Assembly: GCA_902791675.1 (NCBI GenBank)
Contig: CADAWW010000014.1
Location: 1 to 33,149, forward strand
Length of the DNA: 33,149 nucleotides
Source: an uncultured Bacteroidales bacterium
Lineage (GTDB): Bacteria > Bacteroidota > Bacteroidia > Bacteroidales > Bacteroidaceae
Direction of reading: 5' to 3'
Under the pieces are notes generated by a model, which saw only the letters and a list, made by a program, of their open reading frames with translations, made no database searches and had not been told where the DNA came from. Below are positions 15,382-23,051 of this stretch, piece after piece (the stretch's first letter is position 1; each line of letters starts with the position of its first letter). Both the position numbers and the translations under genes were made by a program.

Positions 15382-16071
15382 ATGGGAAAAACAATTGGCG
15401 TGCTCACTGCTATGAGTGTTGAATTTAAGCAGATTGCTTCTGTTCTAACAGACATAAGGACTGAGAAGATTGGTCCGCAAGAGTTTCTGATTGGTATGTT
15501 AGGCGACAAAACCATTGTACTGCTACAATGTGGTATTGGAAAGGTGAATGCAGCCACGGGCGTGACCAATCTGATTATCAACTTCAAGCCCGATAGGGTG
15601 GTCAGCACGGGCGTGGCAGGAGGTATTGATGTCTGTCTGAGCGTAATGGATGTGGTAGTGAGTAAACAGACCTGCTACCATGATGTCTCATGTGGTGATG
15701 ATGTAGATCCTGGTCAGGTTCAGGGATTGCCCCGTTTCTTTGAGAGTGATGGAGAAATGGTGAAGACGGCTACATCTTTGTGCTCTGATGTCCGCATTGT
15801 GCCCGGCTTGATTTGTACAGGCGATCAGTTTATCACCAACCGAGACCAACTGGACATCATAAAAGCAACTTATCCCGATGGACTGGCTGTGGATATGGAG
15901 TCGGCGGCCATAGCTCAGGTGTGTCATCTTTATAGCGTTCCGTTTGTAAGTTTCCGCATAATCAGTGATACACCTGGAGCTGAAGAACATTTCGAAGAGT
16001 ACTTGAACTTCTGGCAGACTATGGCTGACAAAAGTTTCTTGGTAACACGTCTTTTCTTGAGTAGTCTGTAG
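15382..16071 (+). CDS. mtnN: 5'-methylthioadenosine/S-adenosylhomocysteine nucleosidase
   Basis: Cleaves the adenine from MTA and SAH in methionine recycling, and produces the AI-2 precursor when coupled to LuxS. At 229 residues it has the family's usual length. It opens with IGVLTAMSVEF (active-site Glu14), followed by CGIGKVNAATG, VVSTGVAGGID, LICTGDQFI, the ribose-binding VDMESAAIAQV and FRIISDTPG (catalytic Asp). It is cytosolic, with its own promoter and transcribed divergently from the metal efflux gene. No terminator hairpin is evident before the tRNA promoter 17 nt downstream. Confidence 0.93.
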   Translation: MGKTIGVLTAMSVEFKQIASVLTDIRTEKIGPQEFLIGMLGDKTIVLLQCGIGKVNAATGVTNLIINFKPDRVVSTGVAGGIDVCLSVMDVVVSKQTCYHDVSCGDDVDPGQVQGLPRFFESDGEMVKTATSLCSDVRIVPGLICTGDQFITNRDQLDIIKATYPDGLAVDMESAAIAQVCHLYSVPFVSFRIISDTPGAEEHFEEYLNFWQTMADKSFLVTRLFLSSL

Positions 16072-16087
16072 TTTTTTGCCTTTTTTC

Positions 16088-16118
16088 TTTGTCGTTTACC
16101 GCAAAAGCAGTAATTTTG
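16088..16118 (+). promoter_or_regulatory. Promoter of tRNA-Ser and probably of the queuosine operon
   Basis: TTTG (16088-16091), 19 nt, TAATTTTG (16111-16118); the tRNA begins at 16136. No second TAnnTTTG box is seen between the tRNA and yhhQ. Confidence 0.78.
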
Positions 16119-16135
16119 CAGTCGCATTAAGAACA

Positions 16136-16222
16136 GGAGAGATGCCAGAGTGGTCGAATGGACCGCACTCGAAATGCGGCGTACTCTTACGGGTACCCAG
16201 GGTTCGAATCCCTGTCTCTCCG
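16136..16222 (+). tRNA. tRNA-Ser (anticodon CGA)
   Basis: Class II tRNA of 87 nt. The acceptor arms GGAGAGA (16136-16142) and TCTCTCC (16215-16221) pair, with discriminator G at 16222. The anticodon stem CCGCA/TGCGG encloses the loop CTCGAAA, giving anticodon CGA for UCG codons. A long variable arm (gtactcttacgggtac) and a T-arm with GGTTCGAATCC are present. CCA is not encoded. Confidence 0.96.
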
Positions 16223-16233
16223 CTATTTTTTAA

Positions 16234-16273
16234 CTCAAAGAGTGCTTGCTAACCTCTTTTAAAACAAAACAAG
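16234..16273 (+). promoter_or_regulatory. preQ1-I-like riboswitch upstream of the queuosine genes
   Basis: P1 stem AAAGAG (16237-16242) pairs with CTCTTT (16254-16259) around an 11-nt loop TGCTTGCTAAC. After an A-rich linker (TAAAACAAAA), CAAG (16270-16273) can pair with CTTG of the loop (16245-16248), giving an H-type pseudoknot. The loop's GCTAAC followed by the CTCT strand, and the tail ACAAAACAAG, closely resemble known preQ1-I aptamers, including that of Thermoanaerobacter tengcongensis. The second pairing ends 3 nt before the yhhQ ATG (16277), so ligand binding would block translation initiation. Its position in front of a preQ1/Q transporter and synthesis genes supports the call. Confidence 0.8.
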
Positions 16274-16276
16274 AAT

Positions 16277-16966
16277 ATGACACAAGTGAAAACTGTATCA
16301 GCATCCTTCATGTACATGGGGATACTGTTTTGTACTTGCCTTATTGCAAGTAACCTGCTAGAATCAAAGATTTTACAATTCGGAAGTTTCACCATGACAG
16401 CTGGTGTTCTCTGCTTTCCTATTTCTTACATTCTCAACGATTGTATCGCCGAGGTATGGGGCTATCGTAAGGCCAGGTTCGTTATCTGGATGGCCTTCCT
16501 GATGAACTTCCTGGTGGTAGCCTTGGGCCAGTTGGCTGTTATTCTGCCAGCTGCCGACTACTGGGCTGAGCACGAAGAGCACTTCAACTTTGTTTTCGGC
16601 CTGACGCCCCGAATTACCGTTGCATCGTTTACGGCCTTCCTGATTGGCAGCCTTGTCAATGCCTATGTAATGAGCAAGATGAAGAAGACCAGTGAGGGCA
16701 GGCATTTCTCGAAACGTGCTGTTATGAGTACACTCTGGGGTGAGGGCGTGGACAGCCTGATATTTTTCCCCTTTGCCTTCGGCGGTCTGATTCCTGTTCC
16801 GGAGTTGGCTAAGCTGATGGTTTTGCAGGTTATCACCAAGACCCTGTACGAGATTGTAGCCTTGCCCTTGACCATTCGTGTGGTGAAGTGGGTAAAACGT
16901 CGTGAGGGTACGGATGTGTATGATCACGATGAAACATATAATCCGATAAATATATTCCAGTTATGA
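16277..16966 (+). CDS. yhhQ: Queuosine precursor transporter (YhhQ family)
   Basis: A 229-residue membrane protein with about six helices, of the VUT1/YhhQ family, which imports queuosine precursors such as preQ0/preQ1. Characteristic parts are [63 protein letters not shown] and [18 protein letters not shown]. It is followed, with a 4-nt ATGA overlap, by queC, and it is first in the operon behind the putative riboswitch. The presence of both transporter and queC/queF suggests the cell can salvage as well as make the late intermediates. Confidence 0.93.
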   Translation: MTQVKTVSASFMYMGILFCTCLIASNLLESKILQFGSFTMTAGVLCFPISYILNDCIAEVWGYRKARFVIWMAFLMNFLVVALGQLAVILPAADYWAEHEEHFNFVFGLTPRITVASFTAFLIGSLVNAYVMSKMKKTSEGRHFSKRAVMSTLWGEGVDSLIFFPFAFGGLIPVPELAKLMVLQVITKTLYEIVALPLTIRVVKWVKRREGTDVYDHDETYNPINIFQL

Positions 16967-17622
16967 TGGGCGAATCTGCGTTGGTTGTCTTTTCTGGCGG
17001 ACAGGATAGTACCACTTGTTTGTATTGGGCTAAGCAACATTTTAAACGTGTGGTAGCCCTGAGTTTCATCTATGGGCAGAAACATGTTAAGGAAGTGGAT
17101 TTGGCTAAGGAACTGGCCAAGGAAGCCGATGTGGAATGGGATTGTATGGACTTAAGTTTCATCTCTAAGCTGAGCACTGGTTGCAGCTTAACAGATACAT
17201 CGTTGCAGATAGAGGAGAAGAAACCTGCCGATGGCGTTCCTTCGACATTTGTGCCTGGCAGAAATATGTTCTTCCTCTCCATAGCAGCCGTCTATGCCCG
17301 GAATAAAGGCGTTTTTGATTTGGTGACAGGAGTCAGTCAGACTGACTTCAGTGGATATCCTGACTGTCGGGACAATTTCATCAAGAGTATGAATGTAACA
17401 CTCAATTTAGCCATGGATGAACAGTTCAGAGTTCATACTCCTCTGATGTGGTTGGATAAAGCCGAGACCTGGCAGTTGGCTGATGAGATGGGCGTGATGG
17501 ATATTATAAGGTATAAGACCCTGACGTGTTATAATGGCATTCAGGGTGATGGCTGCGGACATTGTCCTGCCTGTCAGTTAAGAAGAAAAGGATTAGAGAA
17601 ATATGAACAACAGAGAAAATGA
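16963..17622 (+). CDS. queC: 7-cyano-7-deazaguanine (preQ0) synthase
   Basis: Makes preQ0 from 7-carboxy-7-deazaguanine, ammonia and ATP. The PP-loop [11 protein letters not shown] sits at residues 10-20, and the C-terminal zinc site is [16 protein letters not shown]. Other family parts are [26 protein letters not shown] and [14 protein letters not shown]. It overlaps yhhQ by 4 nt; a second Met immediately follows, so initiation at 16966 is also possible. It overlaps queF by 20 nt, consistent with coupled translation. Confidence 0.95.
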   Translation: MMGESALVVFSGGQDSTTCLYWAKQHFKRVVALSFIYGQKHVKEVDLAKELAKEADVEWDCMDLSFISKLSTGCSLTDTSLQIEEKKPADGVPSTFVPGRNMFFLSIAAVYARNKGVFDLVTGVSQTDFSGYPDCRDNFIKSMNVTLNLAMDEQFRVHTPLMWLDKAETWQLADEMGVMDIIRYKTLTCYNGIQGDGCGHCPACQLRRKGLEKYEQQRK

Positions 17623-18064
17623 GGGCCTGACGGCCTTGGGTCGCAAGACGGAATATAAGAGCAACTATGCTCCTGAAGTGTTAGAGGCTTTCGAAAATAA
17701 ACACCCAGAGAACGACTATTGGGTTAGATTTAACTGCCCTGAATTCACCAGTCTTTGTCCCATAACAGGGCAACCAGACTTTGCTGAGATACGTATCAGC
17801 TATTTGCCAGATAAGAAAATGGTGGAGAGCAAGAGTCTGAAGCTATATCTTTTCAGTTTCCGTAATCATGGTGATTTTCATGAGGATTGCGTGAATAAGA
17901 TTATGAAGGATTTGATAAAACTTATGGACCCCAAATATATAGAGGTAACAGGCATTTTTACTCCACGAGGCGGCATAAGTATATACCCGTATGCAAATTA
18001 CGGACGACCGGGAACTAAATATGCAGAAATGGCAGAGTTCCGCCTGCTCCACCACGACCTTTAG
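17603..18064 (+). CDS. queF: NADPH-dependent 7-cyano-7-deazaguanine reductase (unimodular type)
   Basis: Reduces preQ0 to preQ1, the step after QueC. A 153-residue T-fold protein of the short, YkvM-like type. The nucleophile is Cys52 in [12 protein letters not shown], with Asp59 nearby. The family motif [16 protein letters not shown] (75-90) binds substrate and cofactor, followed by HEDCVNKI and [17 protein letters not shown]. It is the last gene of the operon; its stop codon overlaps the end of the convergent dnaX gene by 4 nt. No queD or queE is seen in this window. Confidence 0.95.
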   Translation: MNNRENEGLTALGRKTEYKSNYAPEVLEAFENKHPENDYWVRFNCPEFTSLCPITGQPDFAEIRISYLPDKKMVESKSLKLYLFSFRNHGDFHEDCVNKIMKDLIKLMDPKYIEVTGIFTPRGGISIYPYANYGRPGTKYAEMAEFRLLHHDL

Positions 18065-19818
18065 TCGAACTCCAATTTCAGCTCCTTGATTAAGTCTGTA
18101 AGGGACGGATTCAACTTTTCCAGTTCCTGGAGATACTCTTGCTTACTATAAGTTCGCTTTATTTCCTCTTGTTCTGCCAGCTGGAAAGTAAAACTCAGAT
18201 TGCTGTTCTGAAGCCGCGGACGAAGAAATTTTTCCATTTCGACCTTCAAATCATTCAACTCGTGAATAATCTGTGGACTGTTTACTGTGAGTTCTATTGT
18301 GGAAGGACCTGTTATAACAGGCTGTAGCATACGCATACGTTGTGCTATAGCCATTTGTTCACGTGGAAGACTGTTCACGTAGGCAAACCAGTTTTCTTTC
18401 AGTAAGGTTTCGTCGAGGGGCTTGTTGATAGTGATCTCTTCGTATTTAACCTCCTGTTTTCCCGTTTTTGTGTCATCACTACTCTTGCTTCCAAAATGTT
18501 TGAAACTAACGTTGCGGAGGATGACTTTAGGCTGGTTGATATTTGCTTTGGTGGCAGCGGGAGTGTGTATTTGGGGCGCAACTTGCTGGGGTTGAGGTGC
18601 TACTGTCGCATCAGCTTTTGGTGCAGAAACTGGTGAACTGGCTGCTGTCTGGGACTTGGCAACCTGTTCTGTAAAAATGGGTTTTAATATTCTGGCAGGG
18701 CGGCGCCCCGCGCCAGGCACATCCTCTTCAGTGAGTTGCGATGCTTGTATAAGGCATATCTCTACTTGCAGACGCTTGTTTCTGCTGGTTCTGTAAGCCT
18801 GGTCGCAATCATTACAAAGTTTAATAGCCTGATAGAGGAATTTGGGCTTGCACTTCTGGGCCTGTTCCTGATACTTGGCGCGCATTTTATCGCTCATCTC
18901 CAAAAGGGGCAGTGTTACAGCATCACGGCTAACCAGTAGGTTGCGCAGATGTGTGGCAAGTCCATTTATGAAGTTTCCCCCGTCAAAGCCTTTGTTAAGC
19001 ACATCGTTCAAGAGTAACAGGCTAGACTGAACATTGCCTTCCAAGAAGTAATCTACTAGTTGGAAGTAGTATTCGGTGCTTAAAACATTCAGGTTCTTTG
19101 CAACCTGCTCGTATGTAATGTTGCCACCTGTAAAGCTGACCATTTGGTCGAAGATGCTCAAGGCATCTCGCATGCCGCCGTCAGCTTTCTCTGCTATAAG
19201 GCCTAAAGCTTCAGGTTCTGCTGTATATCCTTCTTTCTCGGCTACATACATCAGATGGTCGACAGTTAACTGTGTGGTCATGCGTTGGAAGTCATAAACC
19301 TGACAGCGACTAAGAATTGTGGGCAGAATCTTGTGCTTCTCTGTTGTGGCAAGAATGAAGATTACGTACGAGGGCGGCTCCTCCAAAGTTTTCAGAAAAG
19401 CATTAAATGCGGAGGCACTAAGCATGTGTACCTCGTCTATGATAAATACCTTATATTTACCTATCTGTGGCGGAATCTGCACTTGTTTGGTCAGCTCGCG
19501 AATATCCTCCACAGAATTGTTGCTGGCAGCATCCAACTCATGAATGTTCATAGAACGTTGCTGGTCGAAAGCCAGACAGCTCTCGCATTGGCCACAGGCA
19601 TCTCCACCATCTTTCGGAGAAAGACAGTTGATGGCTTTGGCAAAGATACGGGCACAGGTGGTTTTACCTACACCCCTGGGTCCGCAGAAAAGATAGGCAT
19701 GTGCCAACTTTCCAGAAGCGATGGCATTCTTTAGAGTTGCGGTTAGTGCACGCTGGCCGACCACTGCATCGAAATTAAGCGGTCTGTATTTGCGTGCGGA
19801 AACAATATATTCTTCCAT
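18061..19818 (-). CDS. dnaX: DNA polymerase III subunit gamma/tau
   Basis: AAA+ clamp-loader subunit. The start at 19818 gives [22 protein letters not shown], the standard N-terminus; the frame extends upstream to 19881, but those residues do not fit the family. Features are Walker [15 protein letters not shown], the four-Cys zinc module (NC...CGQCESC), Walker [27 protein letters not shown] with the arginine finger, and the sensor-2 region [12 protein letters not shown]. After domain III comes a long Ala/Pro/Gln-rich linker, then a C-terminal domain. About 585 residues in total. The linker contains a short GC-rich patch (about 18694-18716) encoding [10 protein letters not shown] did not look systematically for a frameshift signal producing a short gamma form. 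Confidence 0.95.
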   Translation of the reverse strand: MEEYIVSARKYRPLNFDAVVGQRALTATLKNAIASGKLAHAYLFCGPRGVGKTTCARIFAKAINCLSPKDGGDACGQCESCLAFDQQRSMNIHELDAASNNSVEDIRELTKQVQIPPQIGKYKVFIIDEVHMLSASAFNAFLKTLEEPPSYVIFILATTEKHKILPTILSRCQVYDFQRMTTQLTVDHLMYVAEKEGYTAEPEALGLIAEKADGGMRDALSIFDQMVSFTGGNITYEQVAKNLNVLSTEYYFQLVDYFLEGNVQSSLLLLNDVLNKGFDGGNFINGLATHLRNLLVSRDAVTLPLLEMSDKMRAKYQEQAQKCKPKFLYQAIKLCNDCDQAYRTSRNKRLQVEICLIQASQLTEEDVPGAGRRPARILKPIFTEQVAKSQTAASSPVSAPKADATVAPQPQQVAPQIHTPAATKANINQPKVILRNVSFKHFGSKSSDDTKTGKQEVKYEEITINKPLDETLLKENWFAYVNSLPREQMAIAQRMRMLQPVITGPSTIELTVNSPQIIHELNDLKVEMEKFLRPRLQNSNLSFTFQLAEQEEIKRTYSKQEYLQELEKLNPSLTDLIKELKLEFD

Positions 19819-19838
19819 TCTGTTTTTGTAGTTTTGTG

Positions 19839-19846
19839 CAAAAATA
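19839..19846 (-). promoter_or_regulatory. Putative -7 box of dnaX
   Basis: TATTTTTG on the minus strand, 20 nt upstream of the ATG at 19818. No clear -33 element. Confidence 0.5.
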
Positions 19847-19890
19847 TGAAAAAAAAGTGGCTTCTTGCTATAAGTGAGCATATTTTTTTC

Positions 19891-19898
19891 TACCTTTG
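19891..19898 (+). promoter_or_regulatory. Putative -7 box for the DivIC/FtsB-like gene
   Basis: TACCTTTG, 23 nt upstream of the ATG at 19922. The nearest CTTG (19864-19867) is 23 nt away, slightly long for the consensus spacing. Confidence 0.5.
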
Positions 19899-19921
19899 CT
19901 CAAAATTTGCACCTAGACATT

Positions 19922-20263
19922 ATGAGCCGATTAAATTCTGTGTTTCTATTCATACGCCGTCATAAATATATGGTGGTTATATTTTTCATTGTGCTGATTG
20001 TAGGTTTTATTGACGACAACAGTTTTATGCACCGTTTTGACCGTCGTAACAGAATGGGACAGTTAAGAAGCGAGATAGAAGCATATAAGACTCAGTATGA
20101 GAAGGCTGACCAACAGTTGCGTGAGATGGATTCCGACCCCAAGTCAATAGAAAAAATGGCACGCGAGAGATACTTTATGAAGCGTCAGGGAGAGGATGTC
20201 TTTGTGATAAGAGATGCAGAAGAGGATGCTACCGTCGAGTCTTCAGATTCAGCTTTAAGATAG
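19922..20263 (+). CDS. FtsB/DivIC-family septum formation initiator
   Basis: A small bitopic cell-division protein of about 113 residues. The start at 19922 gives MSRLNSVFLFIRRHKYMVV, with one transmembrane helix (VVIFFIVLIVGFI), followed by the periplasmic coiled coil (RRNRMGQLRSEIEAYKTQYEKADQQLREM) and the family's ending KSIEKMARERYFMKRQGEDVFVI. Such proteins form a complex with FtsL and FtsQ at the septum. The short N-terminal extension available in frame (to 19874) overlaps the promoter box and is not favoured. It begins a plus-strand run of five genes ending at 23051. Confidence 0.85.
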   Translation: MSRLNSVFLFIRRHKYMVVIFFIVLIVGFIDDNSFMHRFDRRNRMGQLRSEIEAYKTQYEKADQQLREMDSDPKSIEKMARERYFMKRQGEDVFVIRDAEEDATVESSDSALR

Positions 20264-20268
20264 GGGCA

Positions 20269-20646
20269 ATGATACGTGAACTTTCTTTTCTGGAGAACCT
20301 TCTTTTCCGTATAGGAGCTATTCTGATGCTCCTTGGCGTTGCCCTTCATATTTTCAGTTCAGAAATTTCCCTGTATTTATATGGCATTGGTGCTATGCTT
20401 TTTTGTTTAATGCAGTTGCGTGCTGTGTATGAAGGAAACGATCTGGTCGTCGCCAGGTTGCGCAGGCAGCAGTTGTTTGCCTGCCTGATGTTTCTGGCTA
20501 CCGTATTATGTATGAGTATGCAGGTTTATCAGTATGGATTTGCCCAGAGGAACGAGTGGGTCGTAACTTTGACAATAGGCTGTGTACTGGAATTATACAC
20601 TGCCTGGCGGCTCCCTAATGCATTACAAAAGGCAAAAAAGTCTTAA
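20269..20646 (+). CDS. Small membrane protein of unknown function
   Basis: A 125-residue protein with about four hydrophobic helices (FRIGAILMLLGVALHIF, LYLYGIGAMLFCLMQL, LFACLMFLATVLCMSMQVY, WVVTLTIGCVLELYTAW) and short charged loops (EGNDLVVARLRRQQ). No catalytic motif is visible and I do not recognise the family. It starts 5 nt after the DivIC/FtsB-like gene, so it is probably co-transcribed with it; a role in envelope or division is only guilt by association. Confidence 0.75.
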   Translation: MIRELSFLENLLFRIGAILMLLGVALHIFSSEISLYLYGIGAMLFCLMQLRAVYEGNDLVVARLRRQQLFACLMFLATVLCMSMQVYQYGFAQRNEWVVTLTIGCVLELYTAWRLPNALQKAKKS

Positions 20647-20684
20647 TAAGTACTAAAAGTTCGACAATGTACCTTCTTTTTATC

Positions 20685-20692
20685 TATCTTTG
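20685..20692 (+). promoter_or_regulatory. Putative -7 box for the DUF4369 lipoprotein gene
   Basis: TATCTTTG, 22 nt before the ATG at 20715. A TTCG at 20660-20663 is 21 nt further upstream, a partial -33 match. Confidence 0.5.
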
Positions 20693-20714
20693 TATCTTGA
20701 ATGATAGGTATGAT

Positions 20715-21413
20715 ATGAAGAAGTTTCTATACTCTTTAATCTTTGGGGCTGTTCTTCTTGCCTCATGCTCGGAGCAGTACTTGGTTTCCGGGTCGTCCAA
20801 TGTGGAAGGATTGGAGGGTAAGATGTTATATCTTAGGGTATTCAAGGACGATGATATGTTAGCCATAGATTCATCTAGGGTAGTCCATGGAAGATTCAAG
20901 TTCCGTGGAATTATGGATTCTGTGATGATGGCAAACGTATTTCTGGAAAGCAACAGTGTGATGCCTGTCGTTTTGGAAAGTGGTGATGTCAATGTGCGTA
21001 TTGATGAGAATTCCCAAAGCGCTACAGGAACTCCCTTGAATGACAGTCTTACCAATTTTATTCAGAGAAAATCCCAAATTGATGCTCGCATGGCAGAACT
21101 GCCTCATCTTGAGTTTCAGATGATTTCGAATGGAGTTGACCACGAACAAGTACTGGCAGAACTGGGAGAACAGGCCCGTGAATTAGAAATGGAGAACGAT
21201 AAGCTGATTACACGTTTTATCCGTGCCAATTATAATAATGTATTGGGTCCGGGTGTATTTATGATAATGACGAGCGGTTTCCAATACCCCATCTTAAATC
21301 CGCAGATTGAGGAAATTATTTCGCAGGCTCCTCCTTACTTCAAGAATCATCCGTACGTGAAGGAGTACATGAAGGCAGCCGAGAGTAATATGGAAAAGTT
21401 GCGTCAGTATTGA
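20715..21413 (+). CDS. DUF4369-type lipoprotein
   Basis: About 232 residues. The start at 20715 gives a lipoprotein signal MKKFLYSLIFGAVLLASC with the modified Cys at residue 18; the longer frame from 20667 would bury this signal and spans the putative promoter. The N-terminal half resembles the DUF4369 domain found in front of thioredoxin-like (TlpA/ResA) domains in Bacteroidota (SGSSNVEGLEGKMLYLRVF ... IDSSRVVHGRFKFRG ... LESGDVNVRID). The thioredoxin domain is absent: the protein ends after a helical, Glu-rich region and the LGPGVFMIMTS segment. It probably sits on a membrane facing the periplasm. Function unknown. Confidence 0.8.
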   Translation: MKKFLYSLIFGAVLLASCSEQYLVSGSSNVEGLEGKMLYLRVFKDDDMLAIDSSRVVHGRFKFRGIMDSVMMANVFLESNSVMPVVLESGDVNVRIDENSQSATGTPLNDSLTNFIQRKSQIDARMAELPHLEFQMISNGVDHEQVLAELGEQARELEMENDKLITRFIRANYNNVLGPGVFMIMTSGFQYPILNPQIEEIISQAPPYFKNHPYVKEYMKAAESNMEKLRQY

Positions 21414-21426
21414 TTTTTAGAAACAG

Positions 21427-22182
21427 ATGAAATATCTATATTGGCTATATCAGTTGTTTATAGCAGGTCCCATCCTCTTGGTTGCAACCATCCTCTGTGC
21501 AGTATTCGTAATTCTTTTCAGTCCCATTTGTCCGGCTTGGGTCGGTTACTATCCTCCTATGGTATGGAGTCGTTTGATGTGCTGGGTATGCCTGCTTCCG
21601 GTTAAGGTAGAGGGAAGGGAACACTTGAGCAAACACCAGTCTTATATCTTTGTCAGCAACCATCAGGGTGCGTACGATATTTATCTGATTTATGGTTTTT
21701 TGGGTAGGAATTTCAGATGGATGATGAAGAAATCTCTGCGAAATATACCATTAATTGGAAAAGCTTGTGAGAGGGCTGGACATGTACTGGTTGATAAGAG
21801 TGGTCCAAAAGCCATAGGTGCTACTTGTGAGCAAGGACGAGAGGTGTTGCAAGGTGGCATTAGTCTGGTTGTTTTTCCTGAAGGGGCGCGCACTTTTACC
21901 GGCCATATGGGAAAGTTCCGCAGAGGAGCTTTCCAGATAGCTCATCAGTTGCAGTTGCCCGTGGTTCCTGTTACAATCGACGGTTCTTATGATGTCTTGC
22001 CTCGCCAGAAAGGTTTTAATTTTGTAACATGGCATCGTTTACGGCTCGTCATTCATGAGCCTATCCTGCCAAATCCCTTGGATCAGGAAGAGATAAAGGA
22101 TGCTATGGAACAGAGTTATAAGACAATCATGTCGGCATTGCCGCAGAAATATCAAGGCTTTATTGATAATCCGGATCAATGA
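21427..22182 (+). CDS. plsC: 1-acyl-sn-glycerol-3-phosphate acyltransferase (PlsC family)
   Basis: Makes phosphatidic acid from lysophosphatidic acid at the inner membrane. A 251-residue protein with an N-terminal hydrophobic region (ILLVATILCAVFVILF). The acyltransferase signature NHQGAYD fits NHx4D, followed by MMKKSLRNIPLIGKACERAGHVLVDK and the substrate-binding FPEGARTFTGHMGKFRRGAF, then PVVPVTIDGSYDVLPR. It starts 13 nt after the DUF4369 gene and overlaps the MetH-activation gene by 4 nt. Other PlsC-like substrates are possible, but the motifs fit the canonical enzyme. Confidence 0.9.
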   Translation: MKYLYWLYQLFIAGPILLVATILCAVFVILFSPICPAWVGYYPPMVWSRLMCWVCLLPVKVEGREHLSKHQSYIFVSNHQGAYDIYLIYGFLGRNFRWMMKKSLRNIPLIGKACERAGHVLVDKSGPKAIGATCEQGREVLQGGISLVVFPEGARTFTGHMGKFRRGAFQIAHQLQLPVVPVTIDGSYDVLPRQKGFNFVTWHRLRLVIHEPILPNPLDQEEIKDAMEQSYKTIMSALPQKYQGFIDNPDQ

Positions 22183-23051
22183 CTTATACTCGCCGCTATA
22201 CCATTCACGAAGCCGCCAGTTACATAAACTGGCTTTATTTCTTTCACGCCTGGGGATTTCCCTCCCGTTATAGCAGCATAGCCAAGGTTCATGGGTGTGT
22301 GGCTTGTCGCCAGAACTGGTTGCAAGCTTTCCCTGAAGAGGAAAGGGAGCAGGCAGAGCAAGCCATGAAGCTTTTTGACGAAGCACAGCATTTGTTGCGT
22401 GAGTGGGACGAGGCTGGGTATTACACAACCTTCAGCGTCCGACTCTTGGAGGCAAATTCCGAAGGTGAGGATATTGTTGTTCTCGAATCCGGTCAGCGGA
22501 TACCTTTCCTTCGCCAGCAGAACGCCGAGGAAGGAAAACCATGTCTTTGTCTTGCAGATTTTGTTCGTCCTGGCTCGTCTGATAACCCAGACAGAATAGG
22601 TGTTTTTGCCAGTACGGTTTCTTCTGATATTCCCACGGATAGTATAGAAGAAGGCTTGGTAGCAGACCGTCTGGCGGAAGCAACGGCTGAGCTGGGACAT
22701 TTACAGACAAGACGTGAATGGTGGGGGTATGCTCCTGATGAGCATCTCACCCTAGATGAACTTTTCGCTGAGAAATACCAGGGTAAGCGTCCTGCTGTTG
22801 GTTATCCCTCTTTGCCAGATCAAAGTATTTGTTTTCTGCTCTCCGATTTGCTGGATTTTCCCTCTTTAGGCATCAAGCTAACAGAAAACGGGGCGATGAT
22901 ACCGCATGCCAGTACTTGTGGCTTTATGTTCTCGCATCCGGCGGCATGTCATTTTTCTGTGGGTAAAATAGGGGAGGATCAGCTTCAGGATTATGCCCGT
23001 CGTAGGGGTGTTGAGGCCCATTCGCTACGCAAGTTTCTAAGAAGTATCTGA
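22179..23051 (+). CDS. Stand-alone MetH reactivation (SAM-binding activation) domain protein
   Basis: A 290-residue cytosolic protein that aligns by eye along its whole length with the C-terminal activation domain of cobalamin-dependent methionine synthase. Landmarks are SYINWLYFFHAWGF (MetH: YIDW..FF..W), CLADFVRP, DRIGVFASTV, ADRLAEATAELGHLQTRREWWGYAPDEHLTLDELFAEKYQGKRPAVGYPS with the SAM-binding RxxxGYP, and GIKLTENGAMIPHASTCGFMFSHPAACHFSVGKI. The domain binds SAM and reductively remethylates oxidised cob(II)alamin. Here it is not fused to the methyltransferase, so a partner MetH should exist elsewhere. Asn17 replaces the Asp that contacts SAM in E. coli MetH. It overlaps plsC by 4 nt. Confidence 0.87.
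   Translation: MTYTRRYTIHEAASYINWLYFFHAWGFPSRYSSIAKVHGCVACRQNWLQAFPEEEREQAEQAMKLFDEAQHLLREWDEAGYYTTFSVRLLEANSEGEDIVVLESGQRIPFLRQQNAEEGKPCLCLADFVRPGSSDNPDRIGVFASTVSSDIPTDSIEEGLVADRLAEATAELGHLQTRREWWGYAPDEHLTLDELFAEKYQGKRPAVGYPSLPDQSICFLLSDLLDFPSLGIKLTENGAMIPHASTCGFMFSHPAACHFSVGKIGEDQLQDYARRRGVEAHSLRKFLRSI

Noticed and set aside
16136..16222. tRNA-Ser as an integration attachment site
   Set aside because: No integrase and no repeated tRNA 3' end in the window; the following genes are a housekeeping queuosine operon.
16373..16927. 184-aa minus-strand open frame
   Set aside because: Antisense shadow of yhhQ; composition is not protein-like and there is no promoter.
18694..18716. Inserted repeat in the dnaX linker
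   Set aside because: It is a short GC-rich patch in a region that is normally variable and disordered; too little evidence for an insertion.
19285..19734. 149-aa plus-strand open frame
   Set aside because: It lies entirely within the well-conserved AAA+ region of dnaX on the other strand and has no recognisable features.
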